A DNA stretch of 52,575 bases from Defluviitaleaceae bacterium. GTDB taxonomy: Bacteria; Bacillota; Clostridia; Lachnospirales; WQUN01. Made by a program: the position numbers and the translations under genes. Shown here piece after piece: positions 7,001 to 15,470 of the stretch; position 1 is the stretch's first letter, and the number at the start of each line of letters is the position of its first letter. Below the pieces are notes generated by a model. It was not told where the DNA came from, made no database searches, and worked only from the letters and a program-made list of their open reading frames with translations. The stretch covers positions 1 to 52,575 of the forward strand of contig WQZS01000022.1 in assembly GCA_009780585.1 (NCBI GenBank), written 5' to 3'.

Positions 7001-8839
7001 TTAATCAACCACGTCGAACTGGCTGTTGTACAGCGCGGTATATACGCCGTCCGCCGCCAGCAGTTCTTTATGGTTGCCCTGCTCCACGATGTCGCCCTCG
7101 CGCATAACGAGGATTAAATCCGCGCTGCGGATGGTCGATAGCCGATGCGCGATGACGAAGCATGTACGCCCTTGCATCAGGTTGTCCATCGCTTGTTGGA
7201 TCAGCACCTCGGTGCGGGTGTCCACGTTACTGGTCGCTTCATCCAATATCAAGATATCCGGGTCGGCAAGGATCGTACGCGCAATGGTAAGCAATTGCTT
7301 TTGCCCGGCGGAAATATTGTCGGCCTCTTCGTTAATCATCATCCGATAACCGTCGGGCAGCGCGCGTATGAAGTGATGCGCTTGCGCGGCCTTGGCGGAT
7401 TTTTTAATGTCGTCGCTTGCGGCGTCCAATCTACCGTAACGGATATTCTCCTCGATCGTACCGTTAAAGAGCCACGTATCTTGCAGTACCATGCCGAAAT
7501 GCCTGCGCAGGCTGTCGCGGGTGTAGCTGTTTATGTTTGTGTTGTCCAAGGTGATTTTACCTTGGTTAACGTCGTAGAAGCGCATGAGTAATTTTACGAT
7601 GGTTGTCTTGCCCGCGCCTGTGTGACCGACGATGGCGATCTTTTGCCCGGGCTTTATTTCGGCGGAGAAATCCTTGATAACCGGCTTGTCGGGTTCGTAA
7701 GCGAAATGCACGCGTTCGAATTTGATATGCCCCTGTGTTTTATCGCGGACCACAGGCATATCCGCGTCGGGTGGTTCCTCTTCTTCGCTTAGGAATACGA
7801 ACACGCGCTCGGCGGCGGCGGCGGTTTGCTGGAGCATACCCGCCACACCGGAAAGCTGCGCCATGGGCTGGCCGAATTGGCGTGTATACTGGATGAAGGC
7901 TTGTATGTTACCGATGGAAATGCGCCCCTGTACCGCCATCATCCCACCGATGACCACGACGGCCACATAACCCAGGTTTCCGACGAACGCGATAATCGGC
8001 CACATGATGCCCGAAAGGAAATTAGCCTTCCACCCCGCGCGGTACAGGCGTTGGTTGTGTTCGTCAAAAGCGGCCGCGCTGGCATCCTCACCGTTAAAGG
8101 ACTTGACGATGGCGTGTGAGGTGAACATTTCCTCAATATGGCCGTTGAGCTTGCCGAGGTTTTCGGCTTGCTGTTTGAAGTATTTCTGCGATATTTTTAC
8201 GATGATGCCTACGATTACACCCGACATGGGGAGTATCGTGATCGCCACAAGCGTAAGGAGCGGGCTGATGGTCAGCATCATCACGATGATGCCCAATACC
8301 GCCGTCGCGCTCGAAATCATGGACACCAAGCCGCTGCTGAGCGTATTGCTGATTGTGTCCACGTCGTTGGTAATGCGGGAAAGGACGTCACCGTGCGGGG
8401 TCTTATCAAAATAGCGCAGGGGTAAACGGTGGATTTTTCCGCTTAACTCATTGCGTAATTTATAGGTAATGCGCGTGCTTACGCCAGCCATGACGAAGCC
8501 TTGGAAATAGTTGAATGTGATATTAACGATTTGTATCGCGGCGTAAATCCCGAGGATCGTCCCCAACCGTTGAAAGTCAATGCTCGTGACAAACCCCGCG
8601 AATATCGTATCCGTGGCTTTGCCCAGGATAAGCGGACCGGATACGGCCAATACCGTGGAGGCCACCGCCATGGATATGATCATGGTTATCGCCGTTTTTT
8701 CCGCCCCGAGGTAAGCGATTAAACGCCGCATCGAACCTTTGAAGTCCTTGGCTTTTTCCGTAGGTACGCCGCGGCGGCCCCATGGACCTCCGCCCCCGCC
8801 TTGCCGCGGTCTTTGGTTTTCTTGCTTTTTATCGGGCAT
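7001..8839 (-). CDS. ABC exporter half-transporter (permease-ATPase), subunit 2
   Basis: This is a type IV ABC half-exporter of 612 residues. It has a Gly-rich basic N-terminal tail, six membrane helices (about 40-320), and a nucleotide-binding domain with Walker A GHTGAGKTT (about 404), signature ISAGQKQ (about 506) and Walker B ILILDEATSNVD. I chose the ATG at 8839 because GGAGG lies 6 nt before it. An in-frame ATG at 8863 has no such site. The start lies inside the end of the upstream half-transporter (11-nt overlap), so the two are translationally coupled and probably form a heterodimer of the LmrCD/multidrug-like type. The substrate is unknown. Confidence 0.93.
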   Translation of the reverse strand: MPDKKQENQRPRQGGGGGPWGRRGVPTEKAKDFKGSMRRLIAYLGAEKTAITMIISMAVASTVLAVSGPLILGKATDTIFAGFVTSIDFQRLGTILGIYAAIQIVNITFNYFQGFVMAGVSTRITYKLRNELSGKIHRLPLRYFDKTPHGDVLSRITNDVDTISNTLSSGLVSMISSATAVLGIIVMMLTISPLLTLVAITILPMSGVIVGIIVKISQKYFKQQAENLGKLNGHIEEMFTSHAIVKSFNGEDASAAAFDEHNQRLYRAGWKANFLSGIMWPIIAFVGNLGYVAVVVIGGMMAVQGRISIGNIQAFIQYTRQFGQPMAQLSGVAGMLQQTAAAAERVFVFLSEEEEPPDADMPVVRDKTQGHIKFERVHFAYEPDKPVIKDFSAEIKPGQKIAIVGHTGAGKTTIVKLLMRFYDVNQGKITLDNTNINSYTRDSLRRHFGMVLQDTWLFNGTIEENIRYGRLDAASDDIKKSAKAAQAHHFIRALPDGYRMMINEEADNISAGQKQLLTIARTILADPDILILDEATSNVDTRTEVLIQQAMDNLMQGRTCFVIAHRLSTIRSADLILVMREGDIVEQGNHKELLAADGVYTALYNSQFDVVD

Positions 8840-10595
8840 GGTCCACCTCCGATGTAAGGACATCCTGCGAGGACGCGATTTCGTGGTAGGCGGGGCAGGA
8901 TGCGAGCAATTCCTCGTGCGTGCCGATGCCTACGATCCTACCTTCGTCCAGCACGATAATTTGCTCGGCGTTCATGATCGTGCCGATGCGCTGGGCGATG
9001 ACGATGACCGTCGCGTTTGCCGTATGCTCTTTTAGCGCGCGGCGCAGCTTCGCGTCCGTGGTGAAGTCAAGCGCGGAAAAGCTGTCGTCGAAGACGATGA
9101 TTTCGGGCTTCTTCGCCAGCGCGCGCGCGATCGAAAGGCGTTGCCGCTGGCCGCCCGAAACGTTGCCGCCGCCTTGGGTGATTTCGGACTCAAATTTTTC
9201 CTCGCGTTCTTGTATAAAATCGAAGGCTTGCGCGACTTCGGCGATTTTAACCATTTCCTCTTCGGTTGCGCTTGGGTTGCCGTATTTGATGTTGGACTCG
9301 ATGGTGCCCGTTAACAATTGCCCCTTTTGCGGGACGAAGCCGATCTTATCGCGCAAGTCCTTTTGGCGGACGCCGCGTATATCCAAGCCGTCCACGGTTA
9401 CGCTTCCTTCGACAACGTCGTAAAAGCGCAGCAGCAACGACGCGATCGTCGATTTACCCGACCCGGTAGGGCCGATGATGGCTGTGGTTTGCCCGGGCTT
9501 GGCGGTGAAGGTAATGCCTTCCAGTACGTCCTCCTCCGCGCCGGGATAACGGAAGCGGACGTTATTGAACGTAACCTGTCCTCCAATGGGGGACAAGTCG
9601 GGGAACGCCTTCGGCTCGTCCGGATCGTTGATCGACAGCTCCTTTTCCAGCACTTCGGCGATACGCGCGGCGGAAACCTGCGCCCTCGGCACCATAACGA
9701 GTACCATCGACACCATCATAAACGCGAAGATCACCTGCACGGCGTATTGCATGAACGCCATCATATCGCCGATCGCAAGCCCCGAGTGCGCGATGTGCCG
9801 CGCGCCCATAAAAATAACGAGTAGCTGCGTACCCGCCAGCATAAACGTGATCAACGGGCCGACGACCGCCATCACGCGCCCGATGAACAGGCCCATATCC
9901 CGCAGGTCGGTGTTGACGCCGTCGAACCGCTTTTTTTCGTGCTTTTGCGTGCCGAACGCGCGGATGACCATCAAACCGTGCAGGATTTCCCGCGAGACCT
10001 TGTTAAGCCTGTCCACCATTTCCTGCAAAATCCGAAACTTGGGCATCACGATTGAAGTAATAAGGACAACGAAGCAAACCAGCAAAATTACCGCCAGCGC
10101 GATGATCCACGACATGCTGACGGAGCGCGTCAACGCCATGATAACGCCGCCGATCCCCAAAATAGGCGCGTATACCAGCATCCGCGCGCTCATGTTAACG
10201 AGGTTTTGCACCTGCGAAACGTCGTTGGTGCACCGCGTGATCAACGACGCGGAGGAAAAGGCGTCGAATTCCGACTGCGAAAAGCTCTCGACTTTAACGA
10301 ACAAGTCCCGCCGCAGGTTGCGTGCCATACCCGCAGCCATACGCTGGGCGATGTAGCTGGAACCGATGGATGCCAGACCCGCAAGCAAAGCGATGGCAAG
10401 CATGATACCCCCCGTTTGTATTATGTAATAGGTTCGGGAGGTTTCGTTAAGGACGGAATACACAACACCGTTGTTGACGATATCCGCCATCAGCGTAGGC
10501 AGGGACAACTCCGCCAACGCTTGCCCCAGCAAAAGCAGGAGCGTCAGCATCAGCGGCCATCGGTAGGGTTTTAGGTATTTGGCCAATTTAAACAT
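8829..10595 (-). CDS. ABC exporter half-transporter (permease-ATPase), subunit 1
   Basis: A 588-residue half-exporter with a membrane domain at about 15-310 and an ATPase domain with Walker A GPTGSGKST (about 374), signature VSGGQRQR (about 478) and Walker B IIVFDDSFSALD. In this subunit the catalytic glutamate after Walker B is aspartate (FDDS), whereas the partner has DEATS. Such asymmetry marks heterodimeric exporters with one degenerate ATP site. The ATG follows AAAGGA with a 7-nt spacer. The gene begins 23 nt after the FliK-like gene and overlaps its partner, so it belongs to the same long minus-strand operon. The substrate cannot be read from the sequence. Confidence 0.93.
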   Translation of the reverse strand: MFKLAKYLKPYRWPLMLTLLLLLGQALAELSLPTLMADIVNNGVVYSVLNETSRTYYIIQTGGIMLAIALLAGLASIGSSYIAQRMAAGMARNLRRDLFVKVESFSQSEFDAFSSASLITRCTNDVSQVQNLVNMSARMLVYAPILGIGGVIMALTRSVSMSWIIALAVILLVCFVVLITSIVMPKFRILQEMVDRLNKVSREILHGLMVIRAFGTQKHEKKRFDGVNTDLRDMGLFIGRVMAVVGPLITFMLAGTQLLVIFMGARHIAHSGLAIGDMMAFMQYAVQVIFAFMMVSMVLVMVPRAQVSAARIAEVLEKELSINDPDEPKAFPDLSPIGGQVTFNNVRFRYPGAEEDVLEGITFTAKPGQTTAIIGPTGSGKSTIASLLLRFYDVVEGSVTVDGLDIRGVRQKDLRDKIGFVPQKGQLLTGTIESNIKYGNPSATEEEMVKIAEVAQAFDFIQEREEKFESEITQGGGNVSGGQRQRLSIARALAKKPEIIVFDDSFSALDFTTDAKLRRALKEHTANATVIVIAQRIGTIMNAEQIIVLDEGRIVGIGTHEELLASCPAYHEIASSQDVLTSEVDHAR

Positions 10596-10618
10596 CTCAA
10601 AATCCTTTCATGGTTGGT

Positions 10619-12274
10619 TTATGCTTTTTTATCGAAGCGGGGGCGCGCGCCGAGTGGTTCGGTTATGCGGGCTTCGTCATCGAACAGGGAAGGGGAATCC
10701 AATAAGGTGTACGGCTTGCCGGGCTTGGCGAAGGAAAACCCGCCGAGCGATAGGTTATGGTTTCTTAGCAAGGTTTCCAATTCATTTATATGGTCGCGTA
10801 CCAGCCCTTCGATGCCGGGGGTATCCAATCGGAATTGGCAATGCACGGAGGCGTCGCTCTTTTGGATATACGTTTCAAACCGACCGAGGGAAGCGGTGTC
10901 CAGCGAAATGAGCGCGGAAGCGGTGTCCTTTTTGCCGTCGGCCGTTTTTTTTGTATCCTTGTAAACATGCAGGGCCAGTTGGTGTTCCTGCCCGTTATAG
11001 TAAAGGGGAAGCTGTACATATAATTGGTTGCGTATTTGCGCGGTAAAGTCAATGGTATTGGAAAAGGTGCGGACTTCTTGCAATACGCGGGAAATTTCGG
11101 GATTCGGGGTCCGAAGCTCGGAACTTAGGGTTATCGCTTGACGGATTTGGGTTAAAGCGTCCCGCAGGTTATTAAGGAATCGGTCGATGTCGGCGGGAGT
11201 GCTTTCGGTTAAGCGGAAAGTGAGTGGGGGCGGGGATTCGGCGTTTGGGGTTTGGAATCCGGAATTTGGAATGGAAGGATTCGGGGATGGGGATTCGGAG
11301 TTCGGTGGTTGTAATACGGGACTCGGAATTAAAGGATTCGGCGGTTGAAACGGCGGCGGAAGCGGCTGCGATGCGGTAGGTTGCGGTGGGGTAGGTTGTA
11401 CGGAAGTTTGGGTGGGGTTTTGTTGGGTTGCGTTTTGCTCCGTTGTATTTGTCGGTGCTTGCGCGGAATTTTGGGTGGGAGGCGATGCCGCCGATTGTAC
11501 GGGCATGGGGGGGTGCTGCGGGGCGACGGTTGATTGCGTCGGGGGTTGACCGGGTAAAGCGGATTGCTGCAAAGAAGATTGCAGCGGGGTGGACTGCTGT
11601 TGTGGGGTGGTTTGTATGAATACGGTGGATTGTGCCGGTACGGACGGCTGTTGAATCGGTTGTTGGACCGGTTGCCGGGGAGCGGCTTGGGTATGATTGG
11701 TGGTTTGGAAGGTTCCGGTCGTGGGTTGGGGTTGCGCGGTTTCGGCGGCGGACACGCTTGCCAATATCCGTGTGATTTGCGATGCCAACGCGGGATCGTT
11801 TATTTGACGGACGGCTTGCAACAGGTTGTCGATTTGCCCGGTGATCTTTAGCTTGCCGGATACGAACCCTTCCAATTGGGCGGCGTTGGCGGTGGTTAAT
11901 TTTATATTATTGAGTATCATGAACAACGCTTTACCGTGGTGGGCTGCGGTTGCGGGATTTGGGCCATCGACGGTGCTTTCGGTGACAGCAGTTAGTTTTA
12001 ACGCTTGGTTCATACGCAGGATATTTTCTTTGGTGAGGGGGATGCCGTTATCCATGAGTAGTTTGAGCATAGCGAGGTTTTCTTCCGTGGATTTGAATCC
12101 CGCGTTTAAAAGGATTTCGATGAGCATTTCACGGTCGATGGAAGATGGGGGTGAATGGGGAGTTCGTAGTTCGGAATTCGGAATCAAGGGAAGCGGGGGC
12201 GCGGCGGCCTCGGTTTTTTTTAAGGCAGCCGGGTCATTGTACGGGGCGTCCGCCGCGGGTTTTATATCGATCAT
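10619..12274 (-). CDS. FliK-like proline-rich protein (possible hook-length control)
   Basis: This 551-residue protein has three parts. The N-terminal helical part (about 45-165) contains LIEILLNAGFKSTEENLAML. A long Pro/Gln/Thr-rich, probably disordered middle follows (about 195-360). The C-terminal domain (about 395-530) includes QLPLYYNGQEHQLALHVYKD and LISLDTASLGRFETYIQK, and it resembles the FliK/Flg_hook C-terminal domain. This suggests a secreted flagellar hook-length ruler, although no hook genes are nearby. Short PNSELRTP-type peptides recur at about residues 32-40, 330-350 and 382-390. The start overlaps the exoA stop as ATGA, so it is coupled to exoA. The assignment is tentative. 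Confidence 0.55.
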   Translation of the reverse strand: MIDIKPAADAPYNDPAALKKTEAAAPPLPLIPNSELRTPHSPPSSIDREMLIEILLNAGFKSTEENLAMLKLLMDNGIPLTKENILRMNQALKLTAVTESTVDGPNPATAAHHGKALFMILNNIKLTTANAAQLEGFVSGKLKITGQIDNLLQAVRQINDPALASQITRILASVSAAETAQPQPTTGTFQTTNHTQAAPRQPVQQPIQQPSVPAQSTVFIQTTPQQQSTPLQSSLQQSALPGQPPTQSTVAPQHPPMPVQSAASPPTQNSAQAPTNTTEQNATQQNPTQTSVQPTPPQPTASQPLPPPFQPPNPLIPSPVLQPPNSESPSPNPSIPNSGFQTPNAESPPPLTFRLTESTPADIDRFLNNLRDALTQIRQAITLSSELRTPNPEISRVLQEVRTFSNTIDFTAQIRNQLYVQLPLYYNGQEHQLALHVYKDTKKTADGKKDTASALISLDTASLGRFETYIQKSDASVHCQFRLDTPGIEGLVRDHINELETLLRNHNLSLGGFSFAKPGKPYTLLDSPSLFDDEARITEPLGARPRFDKKA

Positions 12275-13014
12275 GCCAGCACCAATCCAACGGGGCAGTG
12301 GTCGGAGCCCATCACCTCGGGGTAAATCGCCGCTTCTTTTATATTATTTTTAAGCGAATCGGAGACCAAAAAATAATCGATGCGCCAGCCGACGTTCTTT
12401 TCCCGAGCCTTGCCGATGTATGTCCACCATGTGTAGGCACCCTTTTCGTAGGGGTGCGAATGCCTAAACGTATCGGTAAAGCCTTCGGCCAAGAGTTCGG
12501 TCATCTTACCGCGCTCCTGCGGGGAAAAGCCCGCGCTACCCGCGTTACTCTTGGGATTGGCAAGGTCGATTTCCTTATGCGCCACGTTCAAATCGCCGCA
12601 TACCACCACGGGTTTATCAAAAGCACATAAAAAGGCCCGGAAGGCGTCCTCCCAAGCCATGCGGTAACCCAGCCGCGCCAGTTCGCGCTGCGAGTTGGGG
12701 GTGTATACGTTTACAAGATAAAAATCGGGGAATTCTAGCGTAAGGACGCGGCCCTCGGTATCGTGCTCGGGTATATTTATGCCGCGCGTGACGGTTATCG
12801 GTTCTTTTTTCGTGAGTACCAGCGTGCCGGAATAGCCCTTCTTTTCGGCCCAATTCCAATACGCATAGTAGCCGGGGAAGGTGAAATCCGCTTGGTCGGG
12901 GTGCATCTTCGTTTCCTGCACGGCAACCAAATCAAATCCGCGGCGCAGGAAATCGGAGAAACCCTTATTCATGCAAGCGCGGAGGCCGTTGACGTTCCAG
13001 GAAGCCATTTGCAT
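12271..13014 (-). CDS. exoA: Exodeoxyribonuclease III
   Basis: This is an ExoIII/AP endonuclease of 247 residues that cuts DNA at abasic sites and trims 3' ends in base-excision repair. It has the endonuclease/exonuclease/phosphatase fold markers SWNVNGLRA (5-13), VQETKM (metal-binding Glu, about 34-39), CGDLNVAH and the C-terminal SDHCPVGL with catalytic Asp-His. It begins 2 nt after the stop of the YgiT-type gene, without a clear ribosome binding site of its own. It ends in an ATGA overlap with the FliK-like gene. Translation therefore probably depends on its neighbours. A second in-frame ATG two codons later (MASWNVNG) is an equally likely start. Confidence 0.95.
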   Translation of the reverse strand: MQMASWNVNGLRACMNKGFSDFLRRGFDLVAVQETKMHPDQADFTFPGYYAYWNWAEKKGYSGTLVLTKKEPITVTRGINIPEHDTEGRVLTLEFPDFYLVNVYTPNSQRELARLGYRMAWEDAFRAFLCAFDKPVVVCGDLNVAHKEIDLANPKSNAGSAGFSPQERGKMTELLAEGFTDTFRHSHPYEKGAYTWWTYIGKAREKNVGWRIDYFLVSDSLKNNIKEAAIYPEVMGSDHCPVGLVLA

Positions 13015-13016
13015 GA

Positions 13017-13280
13017 TTAAGCCGCTTTGTCCGTATATTTTACAACTTCAATTTCTGTTGGCGAGTATTGTATGACGGCTATTTCTTTTGATAATGATTC
13101 TTTGATTGCTTCCATTATTTCTTCGACCCTTACGCCAACTTTTAAATCATAAGCAATTTCCCCGCACATTGAACACTTATGGCAAGGTACACCGCGGACG
13201 ATTATAGCGCACACTCCGTAATCCTCAAATTCCGAATACAAATGGTCTTCCATTTTTCCCCTGCACGAATAGCATTTCAT
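13017..13280 (-). CDS. YgiT-type zinc-finger protein, putative antitoxin
   Basis: An 87-residue protein with two CxxC zinc-binding pairs (CYSC at 3-6 and CSMC at about 36-39), the fold of the MqsA/YgiT N-terminal domain. Unlike full MqsA it has no C-terminal helix-turn-helix, which is common for partners of DUF4258 or BrnT-like toxins. The ATG follows the stop of the DUF4258 gene with no gap (TAA-ATG), and AGGTGAT serves as ribosome binding site. The gene order, toxin first and antitoxin second, fits this class. Function is inferred from family and pairing. Confidence 0.75.
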   Translation of the reverse strand: MKCYSCRGKMEDHLYSEFEDYGVCAIIVRGVPCHKCSMCGEIAYDLKVGVRVEEIMEAIKESLSKEIAVIQYSPTEIEVVKYTDKAA

Positions 13281-13595
13281 TTATATCACCTTTTTCGTTT
13301 TATAATCCGTTTCCCATATATCAAGCGCCGGGTAGTACGCCGTAACCAACCAAATTATATCGTCATCTATACTTACAGCAACATGTAACGGTTTGTTATC
13401 CTTAGTATACCCGAGTATTAAAATACTGGGTAACGGTTCATCATCGGGATATTGTTCTATAATTTTACCTGTTAGTATTGCATGGGATATTTCCTTTCTT
13501 CGGATGCTTCGTTCTTTGATACGCAGTATAAAATGCTCTCTGTGCTTGACGGCATTGCCATTATACAATGATTGGATACTTTCTATGTCAAACAT
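13281..13595 (-). CDS. DUF4258 protein, putative toxin
   Basis: A 104-residue DUF4258 protein. Typical features are HFILRIKERSIRRKEISHAI (about 20-39), the acidic EQYPDDEPLPSILILGYT and the C-terminal HVAVSIDDDIIWLVTAY. DUF4258 proteins are often the toxin half of type II pairs with a YgiT-like zinc-finger protein and may be ribonucleases of the RelE/BrnT kind; the activity is unproven. AGAAAGGA lies just upstream of the ATG. It heads a run of six close or overlapping genes that continues into exoA, the FliK-like gene and the ABC exporter. Confidence 0.75.
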   Translation of the reverse strand: MFDIESIQSLYNGNAVKHREHFILRIKERSIRRKEISHAILTGKIIEQYPDDEPLPSILILGYTKDNKPLHVAVSIDDDIIWLVTAYYPALDIWETDYKTKKVI

Positions 13596-13663
13596 TTTAA
13601 TTCCTTTCTATAAAAAGAATTAATTTTTATAATCATCATCATAACATATTTAAGTACATGATC

Positions 13664-13696
13664 CTATAATAAAATAAGGGTCGGATATACCGACCC
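13664..13696 (-). terminator. Intrinsic terminator after the LysM gene
   Basis: GGGTCGG (13678-13684) and CCGACCC (13690-13696) form a perfect 7-bp stem with a 5-nt loop. On the minus strand it is followed by TTATTTTATT. It lies 30 nt beyond the LysM gene stop and isolates that gene from the toxin-antitoxin operon. Confidence 0.85.
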
Positions 13697-13725
13697 CCGT
13701 TATTATACATATACGTTACGAAATA

Positions 13726-15387
13726 TTAAGGTATTACCAGCCATTGCCCCGCGAAAATCATGTTATCCGTACCGACGCGGGGGCTGTTGGCTTCGCGGAT
13801 GCGCCTCCATAACGTTGCGTCGCCGTAGAAATACGCCGCAATGTTTGACAGCGTATCACCCGATTGCACAAGGTATATGCCCGCGGCGTCGGCCAAGTGC
13901 GTTTGTATGACGGGTTGGCGCAAGCCTTGCGCGGGAAGGGTGAGTACCATGCCTGCTTCCAATGCTCGGCTGTTGGGCAGTATGTCACGGTTGGCGGCGA
14001 CGATCCTGTTGACGGCGGCCGCCTGCATCGACCCGTAGTAGTTGAACGCGATGCTCCACAACGTTTCGCCCGGTTGGACGGTATAGCGTAAATTTTGGCC
14101 CGTTACGGGCGAAGGGGGAACCGTACGTACGAGACGTTCGGTGGTGACTAGTCCGGTGGTTGTACCCGTAACCGTAACGGGGGGTGCAGGGGTGGATACG
14201 GGTTGCGGCGTGGGTTGCGGCGTGGGTTGCGGGGTAGGCGCGGGAGAGGGTGACGGGGTGGGTTGCGGCGCGGGGGTAGGTGAAGGCATGGGCAATTCGG
14301 GTGCGGGGGTAGGTGTGGGTGAAGGAGGAGTGGGAGTTGGCACAGGAGCCGCGCCAACCCCACTCGAAACGGAAAAGGGGTAGGTGAAGTTGAAACCTTC
14401 ACTCATGGAAGCTCTGTCATTTCTATAAGTTAAAAAGAATAAAAGGTATTCACCTGCTTCCCAAACATGAGGAATAATATTCCCATCTTCGTCGTAGGTT
14501 GTAGCTGTATAAAGGTCAATTTGATTTATGGCACCAACTTCAAATTTATTCGGACTTCTTATCATCCAATTTACACTTTCTATATATAAATGGTAAGTAT
14601 TCTCTGCTTGAACTGCATCCCATGATACCACCGAACCGTCAAAGGTCACCTTTGTGACAGGCTCTGGCGGACCGATCAACTCGATTTGGCCGCTATCCAA
14701 CGCGGCTTGGAGAAGGCTGCTTATGTCAAGGGTGACCCCGTTGTAAACCACTCCATGGAAAATCCATTCGCCGTCAATCTCTTCGACATCGTTCCACCGT
14801 TCGCCGTAAAATATTTCACCGTTTTCAATTCCTTTTTCAATTACGAGAGGATGTACGGCTAGATAAAAAATGGAGGGAGCGGGTTCGGCCCATACTCTTC
14901 CGTAGTTATCACCCATCAACCCTGCTGTATAGTAACCGCCCGTTCGAAGAGATGTATTATAAACAACCTCATGCCAATAATATCTGCCGAAAGAGCGGTT
15001 TTCCATCCTTAGCGGGTGTACATACCTATTCAAGGAATGTGAATCCCAACTGCCTTCAGGGGTATAATCAACCGTTATATTAATATCTTGGGCAACACCG
15101 GCAGGTGTTACAACCTTCGTAAAATGTACGGAAACATTAAACTCACCTTCGCCGGTTACAAATATCAAAACATCCTGCTCAATACTAATTAAATCGGGAT
15201 GCTCGACGTTAAAATGGTAAACATAACCATTGGGGCTTGTTATTACCATGTCTTTAAATACCCCGTGTGGCGCGGGCTGCGCGGTTGCCGTAAAGGGTAT
15301 CCCCAGCGATAAAATGACCGCGCTGATAAATAGGCATAACCCTTTTCTAAAAATATCCATCATGTTCTTCCTTGCTTTGCCCTTCAT
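13726..15387 (-). CDS. Secreted LysM-repeat cell-wall protein
   Basis: A 553-residue exported protein. It has a signal peptide (about 1-37, basic start, hydrophobic core, ATAQP), then an unrecognised domain (about 40-345), a Pro-Thr-rich wall-spanning linker (about 350-415) and two C-terminal LysM domains. The LysM domains begin at YTVQPGETLWSIAFNYYG and YLVQSGDTLSNIAAYFYG and bind peptidoglycan glycan strands, so the protein should be held in the wall. The ATG at 15387 follows AAGGAG with a 9-nt gap. The gene is monocistronic. A TGCAAAT/ATTTGCA inverted repeat upstream resembles motifs in front of the CotH-like and XRE genes. The role of the N-terminal domain is unknown. Confidence 0.85.
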   Translation of the reverse strand: MKGKARKNMMDIFRKGLCLFISAVILSLGIPFTATAQPAPHGVFKDMVITSPNGYVYHFNVEHPDLISIEQDVLIFVTGEGEFNVSVHFTKVVTPAGVAQDINITVDYTPEGSWDSHSLNRYVHPLRMENRSFGRYYWHEVVYNTSLRTGGYYTAGLMGDNYGRVWAEPAPSIFYLAVHPLVIEKGIENGEIFYGERWNDVEEIDGEWIFHGVVYNGVTLDISSLLQAALDSGQIELIGPPEPVTKVTFDGSVVSWDAVQAENTYHLYIESVNWMIRSPNKFEVGAINQIDLYTATTYDEDGNIIPHVWEAGEYLLFFLTYRNDRASMSEGFNFTYPFSVSSGVGAAPVPTPTPPSPTPTPAPELPMPSPTPAPQPTPSPSPAPTPQPTPQPTPQPVSTPAPPVTVTGTTTGLVTTERLVRTVPPSPVTGQNLRYTVQPGETLWSIAFNYYGSMQAAAVNRIVAANRDILPNSRALEAGMVLTLPAQGLRQPVIQTHLADAAGIYLVQSGDTLSNIAAYFYGDATLWRRIREANSPRVGTDNMIFAGQWLVIP

Positions 15388-15433
15388 AAAACACGCTCCT
15401 TATTATTTTTAACAAGTATATCCATACTTCGCG

Positions 15434-15464
15434 TGCAAATCAGTAAGCATTATTTGCAACTTTA
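15434..15464. promoter_or_regulatory. TTTGCAAC operator-like motif upstream of the LysM gene
   Basis: TGCAAAT (15434-15440) and ATTTGCA (15452-15458) are inverted repeats 11 nt apart. The second lies in AAGCATTATTTGCAAC (15445-15460), nearly identical to AAGCATTTTTTGCAAC at 17647-17662 between the CotH-like and XRE genes. The position 50-75 nt upstream of the LysM start suits an operator. Confidence 0.45.
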
Positions 15465-15470
15465 TATTGA

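Noticed and set aside
13884..14400. The Pro-Thr-rich stretch of the LysM gene as a mobile or tandem DNA repeat of interest
   Set aside because: Low-complexity Pro-Thr linkers are ordinary in wall-spanning LysM proteins. The nucleotide repetition follows from the composition.
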